A stretch of DNA of 64,000 nucleotides from Prochlorococcus sp. AG-363-M21 (GTDB lineage Bacteria > Cyanobacteriota > Cyanobacteriia > PCC-6307 > Cyanobiaceae), in NCBI GenBank assembly GCA_003278305.1, contig QCFU01000001.1, positions 62,001-126,000 on the forward strand, given 5' to 3'. The position numbers and the translations under genes were made by a program. A model generated the notes under the pieces. The model saw only the letters and a program-made list of their open reading frames with translations. It was not told the DNA's origin and ran no database searches. Of this stretch, positions 1 through 8,004 are shown one piece after another (positions within the stretch are counted from its first letter, which is position 1; each line of letters begins with the position of its first letter).

Positions 1-373
1 CATCTTGTTGATCTAGGTTTTCTTCTTTCTTATTAATAGCTTGCGTCATTGCTTCCTTTGCCTTTTCTAGTAATTCATGCTGCTCATTTTCTATACTTTT
101 CGCCACTTCTAAGAGATTTTCGATAGTCAAAAGTGATATGTTATTAGAAATAATATTTGAAATATTTACTTGAAATGAATTTTGATGTTCTAAATCAGGC
201 AAGTCTGATAAATCTGTGGAAGTTATACTTATAAGTTTTAAAATTGAGTTTTGAACAGATGAAGCAAGAATTTCTCGCAAATTTTTTAAATATAATTCAT
301 AAGATGAATAGATTTTAGGTCGAAATGATTTGCCCTGTTCTCTTAAAAGTTCTAGCTGAGATTGAGAATCCAA
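1..373 (-). CDS. Unknown protein downstream of tsf (N-terminal part only)
   Basis: An open frame runs from position 373 off the left edge of the window, giving about 124 residues and no stop. It lies in the same frame as tsf and begins ten codons after the tsf stop; a TTG at 373-371 is the first usual start codon, with a weak GACAGG stretch before it. The product is polar and helical, with a Leu/Glu/Lys-rich stretch towards the visible end (LLEVAKSIENEQHELLEKAK) that suggests a coiled coil. No catalytic motif is visible. It follows rpsB and tsf in the same direction and is probably co-transcribed. I do not recognise the family; recG is sometimes near tsf in bacteria, but nothing here resembles a helicase. 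Confidence 0.5.
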   Translation of the reverse strand, partial: MDSQSQLELLREQGKSFRPKIYSSYELYLKNLREILASSVQNSILKLISITSTDLSDLPDLEHQNSFQVNISNIISNNISLLTIENLLEVAKSIENEQHELLEKAKEAMTQAINKKEENLDQQD

Positions 374-400
374 CTGCCTGTCACTAATAATAATATGATA

Positions 401-1057
401 TTAATTTTTTGAAATAGAGGCAACTTCTTCAGCGAAATCAACCTGATCTAATTCAATTCCCTCACCTAGGGTATATCTTGTAAATCTTCTTAGTCGTATA
501 TTCTCCCCAATTTGCCCTGCAACCTGCTTAACCAATTGTTCAACAGTTAACGCACTATCCTTTATAAATGGTTGCTCTAACAATGTAATCTCTTTGAGCC
601 TTTTACCTATTCTACCTTCTACAATCTTTTCTTTGATCTGATCTGGCTTACCTTCTAAATCGTCTCGTCCCATCTCAATCTTCTTTTCTCTCTCAACTAT
701 ATGTTCTGGTATTTCATCAATATTCACATATTCAACATTTGGGCAAGCTGCAATTTGCATCGCTAAATCTCTTAGAAGACCTTTAAATAAATCCCCTCTA
801 GCAACAAAATCCGTCTCACAGTTTAATTCTAATAAAACACCTACTCGTGCTCCAGTATGTATATACGTACCAATAGCTCCTTCTGCAGCTACCCTGCCAG
901 ATTTCTTTTCTGCGCTTGCTATACCTTTTTGCCTTAACCATTCGATTGCTCTAGTTAAGTCACCTGAACTTTCAGCAAGTGCTTTCTTACAGTCCATCAT
1001 TCCAGCCCCAGACTTATCTCTGAGGTCCTTAACGAGTTTTGCTGTTATTTCAGGCAT
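401..1057 (-). CDS. tsf: Elongation factor Ts
   Basis: EF-Ts is the guanine-nucleotide exchange factor that releases GDP from EF-Tu during translation. The 218-residue product has the N-terminal UBA-like domain ([24 protein letters not shown], residues 4-27) and the family signature TDFVA at residues 82-86, which contacts the EF-Tu G domain. The length fits the short cyanobacterial and plastid form, which lacks the longer dimerisation insert of the E. coli protein. It lies 77 nt downstream of rpsB on the same strand, the classic bacterial rpsB-tsf order, so expression probably follows the rpsB promoter and leader. The ATG start gives the expected [10 protein letters not shown] terminus. Confidence 0.98.
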   Translation of the reverse strand: MPEITAKLVKDLRDKSGAGMMDCKKALAESSGDLTRAIEWLRQKGIASAEKKSGRVAAEGAIGTYIHTGARVGVLLELNCETDFVARGDLFKGLLRDLAMQIAACPNVEYVNIDEIPEHIVEREKKIEMGRDDLEGKPDQIKEKIVEGRIGKRLKEITLLEQPFIKDSALTVEQLVKQVAGQIGENIRLRRFTRYTLGEGIELDQVDFAEEVASISKN

Positions 1058-1134
1058 TTTGATAATGAAATAAATTAATTAGAGTGGGTTAAATTAAGAT
1101 GAGAATTTAATCTAGAGAAAAAGAAAATTAATAT

Positions 1135-1851
1135 TTATCTATTCCTATTTCCTTGTCTTTGATCATTACCTCCATGCCTGCCTTCATTAATTGCATCTGC
1201 CAATCTACCTAATATCAACTGTACAGAACGTACAGCATCATCATTACAAGGAATTGGAACTTCGCACAAATCTGGGTCACAATTAGTATCAAGCATTGAA
1301 ATTAAAGGTATATCTAATTTTCTTGCTTCTAAAACAGCATTAGATTCTCTTCTTTGATCTACTAAAACAACAACATCAGGAAGTCTTTTCATTCCTTTTA
1401 AACCACCAAGATATTTCTGAAGTCTTTCTAATTCATGGCGCAATACTGATGCTTCCTTTTTAGGACGCATAGCTATGGCTCCACTTGATTCCATCCTTTC
1501 AAGATCCTTTAATCTGTCTATACGAGCCTTCATTGTTGTCCAGTTTGTCAACATGCCACCTAACCATCTTTGATTGACATAGGATGCTCCGCACCTTAAA
1601 GCTTCCTGAGCAACAACTTCTGAAGCTTGTTTTTTTGTACCTACAAATAAAAAACGTTTTCCACTTTTTGCAGCACTTCTAGTCCATTTATATGCATTAT
1701 TCATGCATACAGCAGTTTTTACAAGATCAATAATATGTACACCATTTCTCGCACAGTAAATGTAGCGAGACATTTTTGGGTTCCATCTACGAGTCTGGTG
1801 ACCAAAATGTGCACCAGCCTCCATCATCTCTGAAAGAGTTACTACAGCCAT
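1135..1851 (-). CDS. rpsB: 30S ribosomal protein S2
   Basis: S2 binds late to the 30S subunit near the head-body junction and helps recruit S1. The 238-residue product has the family hallmarks: the start [22 protein letters not shown], the block [12 protein letters not shown] and the [35 protein letters not shown] region. The C-terminal tail ([12 protein letters not shown]) is short, basic and polar. It is the first gene of the rpsB-tsf unit. Its 5' leader holds a long inverted repeat described separately. There is no clear Shine-Dalgarno sequence right at the ATG; the purine-rich GTGGAGG lies inside the leader structure, about 20 nt upstream. Confidence 0.98.
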   Translation of the reverse strand: MAVVTLSEMMEAGAHFGHQTRRWNPKMSRYIYCARNGVHIIDLVKTAVCMNNAYKWTRSAAKSGKRFLFVGTKKQASEVVAQEALRCGASYVNQRWLGGMLTNWTTMKARIDRLKDLERMESSGAIAMRPKKEASVLRHELERLQKYLGGLKGMKRLPDVVVLVDQRRESNAVLEARKLDIPLISMLDTNCDPDLCEVPIPCNDDAVRSVQLILGRLADAINEGRHGGNDQRQGNRNR

Positions 1852-1964
1852 GTTTAAGAGGTTTCGGGTTAGCCTCCACCTGACAGGGAAGCAAGATAAA
1901 TTTCTTTAAAAAAAGTCCTTTTGCTTGCTCACCCGAAACAGTCAAGTGTGTGGTTTTTGTTTAC
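1852..1964 (-). promoter_or_regulatory. Structured rpsB 5' leader (putative r-protein leader)
   Basis: Reading the minus strand towards rpsB, GTTTCGGGT (1939-1931) is the exact reverse complement of ACCCGAAAC (1869-1861), a 9-bp closing stem. Inside it AGCAAG (1929-1924) pairs with CTTGCT (1895-1890). The second stem begins one base inside the first on the 5' side but leaves about 20 unpaired bases (1870-1889) on the 3' side, including GTGGAGG. The structure ends about 10 nt before the rpsB ATG. A TG-N-TAGATT extended -10-like sequence lies at 1978-1971, so the leader would start near 1964. Long leaders before rpsB carry autogenous control in gammaproteobacteria; control here is inferred from the stems alone. 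Confidence 0.55.
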
Positions 1965-1990
1965 TTGTGTAATCTAACAAAAAATGTACA

Positions 1991-2935
1991 TCAACGTATT
2001 CCTAGCCTATGAGCTTCACGAAATATTTCTCGAACACCTATTAAATTGAGTGGAATCCTAAGAATCTCCATGGCAATGCCCGAATATCCCCTTTTAATTA
2101 AAATATTTAAAATAGGATATAATGTTCTTATATTAATCATTCCTCCTAATGTCAAAATCTCCCATATAAACCTATGAAGATAAGTGAATTGAGTTATAAA
2201 TCTAACTCGTAATGTAGGATGTTTTTGATAAAACACAAGAGCCATCTTTGCTCGTTCTTTCTCTATTCTAATTAGGTCTGATATTTGACTTAGTTTTAAT
2301 GCAGGATGCCAATGATATCCTTTGGCTTCTGGGCATTTAATTAGTCTTACGCCCATTGTTCTTAGGCGTTCACCTAATTCTAAATCTTCCCATCCATAGA
2401 GTTTAAAAGCAGGATCAAATAAACCAGATTGAAGAAGAACATCTTTATCTATGGCAACATTACCAGTTGCAAAATAAGCCCAAGACAAATCCGTGAGTTT
2501 ATATGATTCACTTTCTGGATTAGTAAAATTAGAAGTATTTATTACTGCTCCATAAGTAAAAAGCTTTTTAGTAGTATATTTATTCCAAGCTTTTAACAGG
2601 GAATTGGCATGAGAAGTAAGAAAATGTGGATTTACCACGAGATCACTATCTATAAATATAATTACATCGCCTTGTGAATTCTCAACACCCTTATTTCTTC
2701 CTTGGCCTGGACCAGCATGCTCTTGATGTATTAATTTCAAATGAGGATAGTTACTCTTTTCAACTTGAAGATATTCTATTGTATTATCTGTAGATCCATC
2801 ATCAACAACAACTACTTCATATCCATTGATATGACTAGATATGTGCTGTTTTTCAAGACTCAACAAACACTTCTTCAAAATAGGAAGTCGATTATAAGTA
2901 GGTATAACAACACTTATAAACATATGATTAATCAA
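1991..2935 (-). CDS. Family 2 glycosyltransferase
   Basis: A probable cytoplasmic glycosyltransferase moving a sugar from a nucleotide donor. The 314-residue product has a GT-A fold N terminus (ISVVIPTYNR, then VVVVDDGSTDNT near residue 46), a metal-binding DSD (FIDSDLV, near residue 96), and a later GWEDLELGERL block (near residue 183) typical of GT2 enzymes with a galactosyltransferase-like C-terminal segment. The last 90 residues are basic with hydrophobic stretches and may touch the membrane. Translation could begin at Met1 or Met5 (MFISVVIPTYNR). It stands alone between the pcyA-dev operon and rpsB, with no lipopolysaccharide genes beside it, so donor and acceptor cannot be told from context. 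Confidence 0.88.
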   Translation of the reverse strand: MINHMFISVVIPTYNRLPILKKCLLSLEKQHISSHINGYEVVVVDDGSTDNTIEYLQVEKSNYPHLKLIHQEHAGPGQGRNKGVENSQGDVIIFIDSDLVVNPHFLTSHANSLLKAWNKYTTKKLFTYGAVINTSNFTNPESESYKLTDLSWAYFATGNVAIDKDVLLQSGLFDPAFKLYGWEDLELGERLRTMGVRLIKCPEAKGYHWHPALKLSQISDLIRIEKERAKMALVFYQKHPTLRVRFITQFTYLHRFIWEILTLGGMINIRTLYPILNILIKRGYSGIAMEILRIPLNLIGVREIFREAHRLGIR

Positions 2936-2991
2936 TAAGTGATAAGAGTGTTTTTTTTAATAAGCTTAGAAAGTTAAATATAGATATAAAA

Positions 2992-3141
2992 TCAATCAGC
3001 GGCTCCTCCATTATTAGCAGTGCCTGTTACTCCATTACCTGCTCCTTCACCTGCTGACCTTAATTTACGTTTTTTAAACTTTCTTGCATAAGCCCTATTT
3101 CTCTCATGCTTCTCTTTTTTAAGATTTCTTCTCTTTGACAT
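2992..3141 (-). CDS. 49-aa basic protein downstream of devA
   Basis: A short complete frame with an ATG at 3141-3139 and a stop at 2994-2992. The first 28 residues are strongly basic (MSKRRNLKKEKHERNRAYAR, then KFKKRKLR); the rest is a Gly/Ala/Asn tail ending in GGAAD. A basic, disordered N terminus of this kind suggests nucleic-acid or ribosome contact, but no domain can be named. It starts 32 nt after the devA stop on the same strand and is probably the last gene of the pcyA-devBCA unit. I believe similar small basic proteins occur in other picocyanobacteria, but this is from memory and was not checked. Confidence 0.65.
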   Translation of the reverse strand: MSKRRNLKKEKHERNRAYARKFKKRKLRSAGEGAGNGVTGTANNGGAAD

Positions 3142-3173
3142 TTTTTAAATTAATAAAAGTAATTCTAATCTAC

Positions 3174-3881
3174 TCAATAAGAGGGCAATATTGTGCCATC
3201 CTCCATTTTTAAGAGACGATCTGCTACATCTAAAATCCTGGGATCATGAGTGACCATTAAGACAGAGCAACCTTGATCTGAAGCTAGTCTTTTGAGCAAT
3301 GAAACAATTTCACGTCCAGTAACACTGTCAAGTGCTGCTGTAGGTTCATCTGCTAATAGAAGTTTTGGTTGAGCAGCTAATGCTCTTGCGATTGCAACTC
3401 TTTGTTTTTGGCCTCCAGAAAGATCATGAGGTAATTTTTTCGAATGGTCAGAAAGGCCTACTTCTCGTAACCACTCCTTGGCCATATTTCGTCGAGCACG
3501 ATAAGAATAACCATTTAACAAATCTGAACCCATTTGTACATTTTGTTCAGCCGTCAAACATCTCAATAAATTATGGCCTTGAAAAATCATTCCTATATTT
3601 CTCCTTAAAATTTGACGTGTTTTCCTTGATGAATTACGTAACTCGTGACCAAAGACAAATAAATCACCCTTTTGAATATTTCTTAAAGCTCCAATTAAAG
3701 TTAATAAAGTTGTCTTACCACAGCCCGATGGGCCAGTAAGCAAAACAACTTCTCCGGGCCTAATTTGCATTGAAATAGAATTTAAAACTTTTTTGCGCAT
3801 ATCACCCTTGCCGTACCAATGACTAACACCTTTCACATCTACAGTAAATAAATTATTGATTAATTTATCGGCATTTGACAT
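3174..3881 (-). CDS. devA: DevA-type ABC transporter ATP-binding protein
   Basis: Cytoplasmic ATPase of an exporter of the DevBCA/MacB type. The 235-residue product has Walker A GPSGCGKT (residues 50-57), the signature LSGGQKQR, Walker B LLLADEPTAALD and the switch histidine in MVTHD. It lies 16 nt downstream of devC, and devB precedes that, the standard DevBCA order. In Anabaena DevBCA exports heterocyst glycolipids with a TolC-type outer membrane protein; this organism makes no heterocysts, so the substrate here is unknown. The subfamily assignment rests on gene order and the permease/adaptor types as well as on the ATPase itself. Confidence 0.9.
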   Translation of the reverse strand: MSNADKLINNLFTVDVKGVSHWYGKGDMRKKVLNSISMQIRPGEVVLLTGPSGCGKTTLLTLIGALRNIQKGDLFVFGHELRNSSRKTRQILRRNIGMIFQGHNLLRCLTAEQNVQMGSDLLNGYSYRARRNMAKEWLREVGLSDHSKKLPHDLSGGQKQRVAIARALAAQPKLLLADEPTAALDSVTGREIVSLLKRLASDQGCSVLMVTHDPRILDVADRLLKMEDGTILPSY

Positions 3882-3897
3882 TAAATATTAGTAATAA

Positions 3898-5064
3898 TTA
3901 AAAGATATCGGCTGGGTCTGCATCAACCAATCTTCGCATGGCTAATAAAGCTGAACCCATGCACATAGATAATATTAGTAAAAATACTAATAAGGCCCTC
4001 TCAGTGTCCATAGCAACTGGAAGCTTAGTAGAACTTCTTACTATCGCATATAGTGCATTACCGCTTAAATAGGCTGGTAAATAGCCTAAAACAGCAAGGA
4101 TAATTCCTTCTCTAGCCACTACTCCTGATAATGATTTTAATTTATACCCCATAGCCAATAAAGTAGCATATTCAGGCAAATGGTCACTAACATCACTATA
4201 TAAGATTTGATAGACGATTACACAGCCTACAATAAAGCCCATAGCTGCACCTAATGAAAATATAAATCCAATCGAAGTACTATTCTTCCAATAATCTTTT
4301 TCAAAGTTTATAAATTCCTTATGTGTTAGAACTTTCACATCATTAGGCAAGTTATATCTTAATGAAGCAGCTACATTCTCAGGGTTAGCATTATTTTTTA
4401 AACGTATCAAACCAATTTCAATACTTCCTGGAGGGTTTGTAGGTAATAATTTAAGGAAGGTTTCTCTACTAGTAATTAAGTTACCATCTGCTCCAAAAGA
4501 AGGGCCTAAGCTTACGAGTTCTGCAACTCTGACTCTTTTTCCAGCAACCTCACTTTCAACAATCCTTCCTTGATTGAACCAACTTTTTATAGGTCCGAAT
4601 TCCTCCCTTGAAAGCTCATCAAAAAGAACTCTTCCTTCATTTTTTAACAACTGAGCTTTTTTAGCAAAAGTGGGATTAGTCAGCAAAGGATCATTAGGTT
4701 CAAAACCTAATGCAAGAATAGATCTAGTTGAAAGAGTTTCAGGATTTCGCCAAAGAAGGAAGTTCCAATTCACAGGGCTAATACCAACAACATCTTTATG
4801 AGCCATTGCCTGCACAAGTCTCCTTCTTGGAAAGCCACTCATTGCTATTGAGCTCATAGAACGAGGGCTCATTAGAACTAGGTCGGCATCAAATAATCTA
4901 TGAACTGTGACACTTGCATCGAAGAGTCCATCCCTAAAACCTAATTGCATAAACATAAGAATTCCCGCAAAACAAATGCCACTCAGAGCAACCAAAAGTC
5001 TTAAAGGCTGACGGGACAACAAAAGCCATGACAAAGGTATTCTTCTTTGGTGTATATATTTCAC
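3898..5064 (-). CDS. devC: DevC-type ABC exporter permease
   Basis: Inner-membrane permease of the FtsX/MacB class. The 388-residue protein shows the class topology: one membrane helix near residues 22-42, a large periplasmic domain of about 220 residues, then three helices in the last 120 residues (FIFSLGAAMGFIVGCVIVYQ; GIILAVLGYLPAYLSGNALY; ALLVFLLILSMCMGSALLAM). The N terminus (RRIPLSWLLLSRQPLRLLVALSGICFAG) is typical of DevC. It begins 2 nt after the devB stop and is followed by devA. Such permeases work by mechanotransmission with a HlyD-type adaptor rather than by moving the substrate through the membrane. Confidence 0.9.
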   Translation of the reverse strand: MKYIHQRRIPLSWLLLSRQPLRLLVALSGICFAGILMFMQLGFRDGLFDASVTVHRLFDADLVLMSPRSMSSIAMSGFPRRRLVQAMAHKDVVGISPVNWNFLLWRNPETLSTRSILALGFEPNDPLLTNPTFAKKAQLLKNEGRVLFDELSREEFGPIKSWFNQGRIVESEVAGKRVRVAELVSLGPSFGADGNLITSRETFLKLLPTNPPGSIEIGLIRLKNNANPENVAASLRYNLPNDVKVLTHKEFINFEKDYWKNSTSIGFIFSLGAAMGFIVGCVIVYQILYSDVSDHLPEYATLLAMGYKLKSLSGVVAREGIILAVLGYLPAYLSGNALYAIVRSSTKLPVAMDTERALLVFLLILSMCMGSALLAMRRLVDADPADIF

Positions 5065-5066
5065 AT

Positions 5067-5960
5067 TCAGTTAGGTTGAAATCTAGCAATTACTTTCATG
5101 CCAGTAAAACGAGTAACTTTCTGGGAAGAGTTCTTGTCCAAATTAACTCTAACTTCAACAATTCTGGCATCAGCATCTCCAGTTGGATCAGTAGACAGAA
5201 CTTTTCGTTGTCTTACTTGCGGGCTTATTTGCTTAACACTTCCAATTAATTGTCCTTGAAAGCCTCCATTTTCACTTGTTAATATGACACTTTGACCCAA
5301 CTGAATTCTATTTATATCTGATTCATAAACTTCTATCAAAGCTTCCATCAGATTATTACTCCCAACTTGCAGAACACCATCTTCTGCTGGCCTTTCTCCA
5401 GTACGATAATTAACTTTAAGGACTATTCCATTTATGGGACTTTTTAGTTCTGTATAACTTAGATCAATATTAAGACCATTTATTTCAGAGATAATCTCAT
5501 CTCTTTTACCTTTTAATCTTATTAAATTATCCTTCATTTCTTCCAAAAGTGAAACAGGTGAGGCACCTTCCAATGTTGCCTGTTCATACCTAGAAATTTT
5601 ATCAATTTGAAAAATAATATTGCTCTCAATTGTATTGAGTCTAGTTCTTGAAAGTTCTAAATCTGCTTTCACTCTTTTTCTATTATCAAATATCGCTAAA
5701 ATCTGTCCGACTATGACCTGATCTCCTTCTCCTACAAGCAATTCTGATATCCTAGGCATTGAGCCATTCCTAAGTAAAGGAGCTGCCAATAATCTTGTCT
5801 CACCAGTTGGAGTTAATTGGCCTAAGGCAGCAACAGATTCTATAGTTTTGTCTATATTTAATAGTGTTTCGGCCTTAGACATATTTACTGTAACCCGAAG
5901 TCCAACCAGATTAACGAAAACAATAAAGAGGCTTGTTAAACAAAAGCCAAGGGGATTCAA
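5067..5960 (-). CDS. devB: DevB-type membrane fusion protein (HlyD family)
   Basis: Periplasmic adaptor linking the DevCA pump to an outer membrane channel. It has an N-terminal anchor helix (PLGFCLTSLFIVFVNLVGL), a first lipoyl half (VAALGQLTPTGE), a helical hairpin of about 90 residues and the second lipoyl half with the typical LKSPINGIVLKVNYRTGE. I place the start at TTG 5960-5958, which overlaps the pcyA stop as TTGA and puts the anchor helix at the very N terminus, giving 297 residues. The frame stays open to an ATG at 6086, but that form would run 126 nt into pcyA and add an unlikely basic leader. devC follows after 2 nt. Confidence 0.85.
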   Translation of the reverse strand: MNPLGFCLTSLFIVFVNLVGLRVTVNMSKAETLLNIDKTIESVAALGQLTPTGETRLLAAPLLRNGSMPRISELLVGEGDQVIVGQILAIFDNRKRVKADLELSRTRLNTIESNIIFQIDKISRYEQATLEGASPVSLLEEMKDNLIRLKGKRDEIISEINGLNIDLSYTELKSPINGIVLKVNYRTGERPAEDGVLQVGSNNLMEALIEVYESDINRIQLGQSVILTSENGGFQGQLIGSVKQISPQVRQRKVLSTDPTGDADARIVEVRVNLDKNSSQKVTRFTGMKVIARFQPN

Positions 5961-6706
5961 AATATTTGATTGATGTCTGACGGGCAATCGAAAAGAACAA
6001 GTTCTATATATTTGTCTGCCCAAGAGTCGCCAAATATTTTTGCTAATACATTTCGTGTTTTGTCGTTGCATTTTTGTTGCTGACAATAATAGTGCTGTCT
6101 TTTATATCTTTCTATAGTAATAGGTGATTCTAAAGAATTTGGATCTATTGAAAGTGAATGATTAATTATAACACCTAAATATTGCCTTATGACATCAAGG
6201 AATAAGGCTGATTCAAGCTGATTAGAAGGCTTAATAAATACAACATAAGGAGAAAATATATCTCCCCATTCAGGAAGCTTTCTTACAACTCTAAAATCTG
6301 GTATATAAATTTCCCTTAAACTATCCTCTAAAACCGTAGATAACTTCTCATCAACTGGAGATAAATCTACTATAGCGGCTGATACGACATCTAAAGAAGA
6401 GACTATATCAACACCAAAAATGGGCAAATCAAATCTAGGGTCAGGGAAAAAAACTGCATGTAATATATCTAAGGAGGAACCAAATTTTGCTATCTCAATA
6501 TGAATTTTTCGAAAACCCCTAGCCTTAAAGACTTCATTAATTATGAACAATTCGTCACCTTCTAATTTCCCATAAATATTCTTTAGCGTTGGATCCAAGT
6601 CCATCACAGCTATATCTTTCAGCTCTTTGATTTGTTGCCTTATGAGTCCTGCAACTGAGTCTAAAAGGGATTCCAGAAGAAAATAAAATAGACAAGTCCT
6701 AAACAA
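5957..6706 (-). CDS. pcyA: Phycocyanobilin:ferredoxin oxidoreductase
   Basis: PcyA reduces biliverdin IX-alpha by four electrons from ferredoxin to phycocyanobilin, the chromophore of phycocyanin and cyanobacterial phytochromes. The 249-residue product aligns along its length with Synechocystis PcyA. All three active-site acid/base residues are present: Glu71 (E76 in Synechocystis, in HIEIAK), His83 (H88, in LDILHAVFFP) and Asp100 (D105, in FGVDIV). The C-terminal block QQQKCNDKTRNVLAKIFGDSWADKYIELVLFD is also diagnostic. It opens the unit pcyA-devB-devC-devA and is divergent from the M16 peptidase genes, 47 nt away. In Prochlorococcus, which lacks phycobilisomes, the bilin may serve residual phycoerythrin or signalling; this is background, not seen here. 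Confidence 0.96.
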   Translation of the reverse strand: MFRTCLFYFLLESLLDSVAGLIRQQIKELKDIAVMDLDPTLKNIYGKLEGDELFIINEVFKARGFRKIHIEIAKFGSSLDILHAVFFPDPRFDLPIFGVDIVSSLDVVSAAIVDLSPVDEKLSTVLEDSLREIYIPDFRVVRKLPEWGDIFSPYVVFIKPSNQLESALFLDVIRQYLGVIINHSLSIDPNSLESPITIERYKRQHYYCQQQKCNDKTRNVLAKIFGDSWADKYIELVLFDCPSDINQIF

Positions 6707-6753
6707 TATGCGAAAAAGGAACAGAATGGAACATTATTTGGGAAAAAAAGAAA

Positions 6754-8004
6754 TTGATTGAAGAACCGTCTACTAAAAAATGGGTTCATGAGAGCGGGTT
6801 CAACTGCATAGCAGTAAATATGCCAGGCACAACAATGTCTGCCATAGATCTTTGGTGTAAAGCTGGTAGTTTCTTTGAAGGACCTGGCGAAGAAGGCCTT
6901 GCTCATTTTTTAGAACATATGGTTTTTAAAGGAAGTAGCGAACTCAAAGAAGGTGAATTTGATTTAAAGATTGAAAGCCTAGGTGGCATTAGCAATGCTG
7001 CAACAGGATATGATGAAGTTCATTATTATGTAGTAATACCCTGTGATCAATTACTTAAAGCGTTAAATCTATTAGGTAATTTAATATTCAACCCTTTATT
7101 AGAAAAACAATCATTTGACTTAGAAAAAAAAGTCGTTTTAGAGGAAATAGCTCAACATAATGACAATCCAGAAGAAATAATTTTTCAAAGACTCCTAGAA
7201 AATTGTTGGCAAAAACAACCTTATGGAAGACCGATTCTTGGTATTTCACATAGTATCAATCAGATTACTATTAAACAAATGAAAAGCTTTCACAATAGAT
7301 ATTACACAGCAGATAATATAACTCTTTCGATTGCTGGCAACTTACCCATCAATATTGAAGAACTAATAGATTCAAGTGATTTTACAAACAAAATAAATGG
7401 TCTTAAGAATAAACCTCTTTCTCAATTTACAAATGATCATAAATTTCATCCAGGAAGAGAAGAAATAAAAGTTTCTAGACTTCAACTGTCTCGAATAAAT
7501 ATAGCTTGGCCTTTGGTTCCTGCTTTAAATCAAAAAATGGTGATAGGTGCAGAATTGTTATGTGCCTTACTTGCGGAAGGTAGGCAAAGTAGATTAGTAA
7601 AAAAATTAAGAGAAGAGTTAAGATTAGTAGAATCAATAGAAGTAGACATAACAACACTAGAAAAAGGAGGATTAATAATACTAGAGGCCTCCTGCTCCGA
7701 AAAGGATATAGACAAAGTAGAACAAGAGATCAATAAAGTTATAATAGATTTAAGTCAAGGGCTGATTGATGACAGTGAATTAATAAAAGCAAAAAAGATA
7801 GTATCCAATTCTCTAAGATTTAATATAGAAAAACCAAGCCAAGTATCATCAATAAATGGCTATAATACTCTTTGGGAAAGGAGTCAAAAGCTTTTGTATC
7901 CATTAGAACTTATAAATGAATGGAATGCCACCGAACTACAAAAGACTTTATTAAAAGAATTAGTACAGAATAATAGGTTTACTTTAATTGCTAATCCAAA
8001 ATAG
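6754..8004 (+). CDS. M16 zinc peptidase, active subunit
   Basis: Peptidase of the pitrilysin/processing-peptidase family. The 416-residue protein carries the inverted zinc motif HFLEH (His51 and His55 bind zinc, Glu54 is the general base), with the third ligand near Glu131 in VVLEEI, the usual spacing of about 76 residues. The length suits a single-chain M16B subunit. Translation starts at a TTG (6754) in the listed frame. The next gene overlaps it slightly and encodes a homologue lacking the zinc motif, so the enzyme is probably a two-subunit clamp like mitochondrial processing peptidase. No signal peptide is visible; a cytoplasmic role in peptide degradation is likely but inferred. Confidence 0.93.
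   Translation: MIEEPSTKKWVHESGFNCIAVNMPGTTMSAIDLWCKAGSFFEGPGEEGLAHFLEHMVFKGSSELKEGEFDLKIESLGGISNAATGYDEVHYYVVIPCDQLLKALNLLGNLIFNPLLEKQSFDLEKKVVLEEIAQHNDNPEEIIFQRLLENCWQKQPYGRPILGISHSINQITIKQMKSFHNRYYTADNITLSIAGNLPINIEELIDSSDFTNKINGLKNKPLSQFTNDHKFHPGREEIKVSRLQLSRINIAWPLVPALNQKMVIGAELLCALLAEGRQSRLVKKLREELRLVESIEVDITTLEKGGLIILEASCSEKDIDKVEQEINKVIIDLSQGLIDDSELIKAKKIVSNSLRFNIEKPSQVSSINGYNTLWERSQKLLYPLELINEWNATELQKTLLKELVQNNRFTLIANPK

Noticed and set aside
5067-6086. Longer devB start at ATG 6086
   Set aside because: It would overlap pcyA by 126 nt and add a Lys/Arg-rich leader before the anchor helix. The TTG at 5960 gives a normal HlyD-type N terminus.
6661-6906. 81-codon frame on the minus strand across the pcyA/M16 start region
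   Set aside because: It overlaps the conserved start of the M16 gene and reads as Phe/Cys-rich noise.
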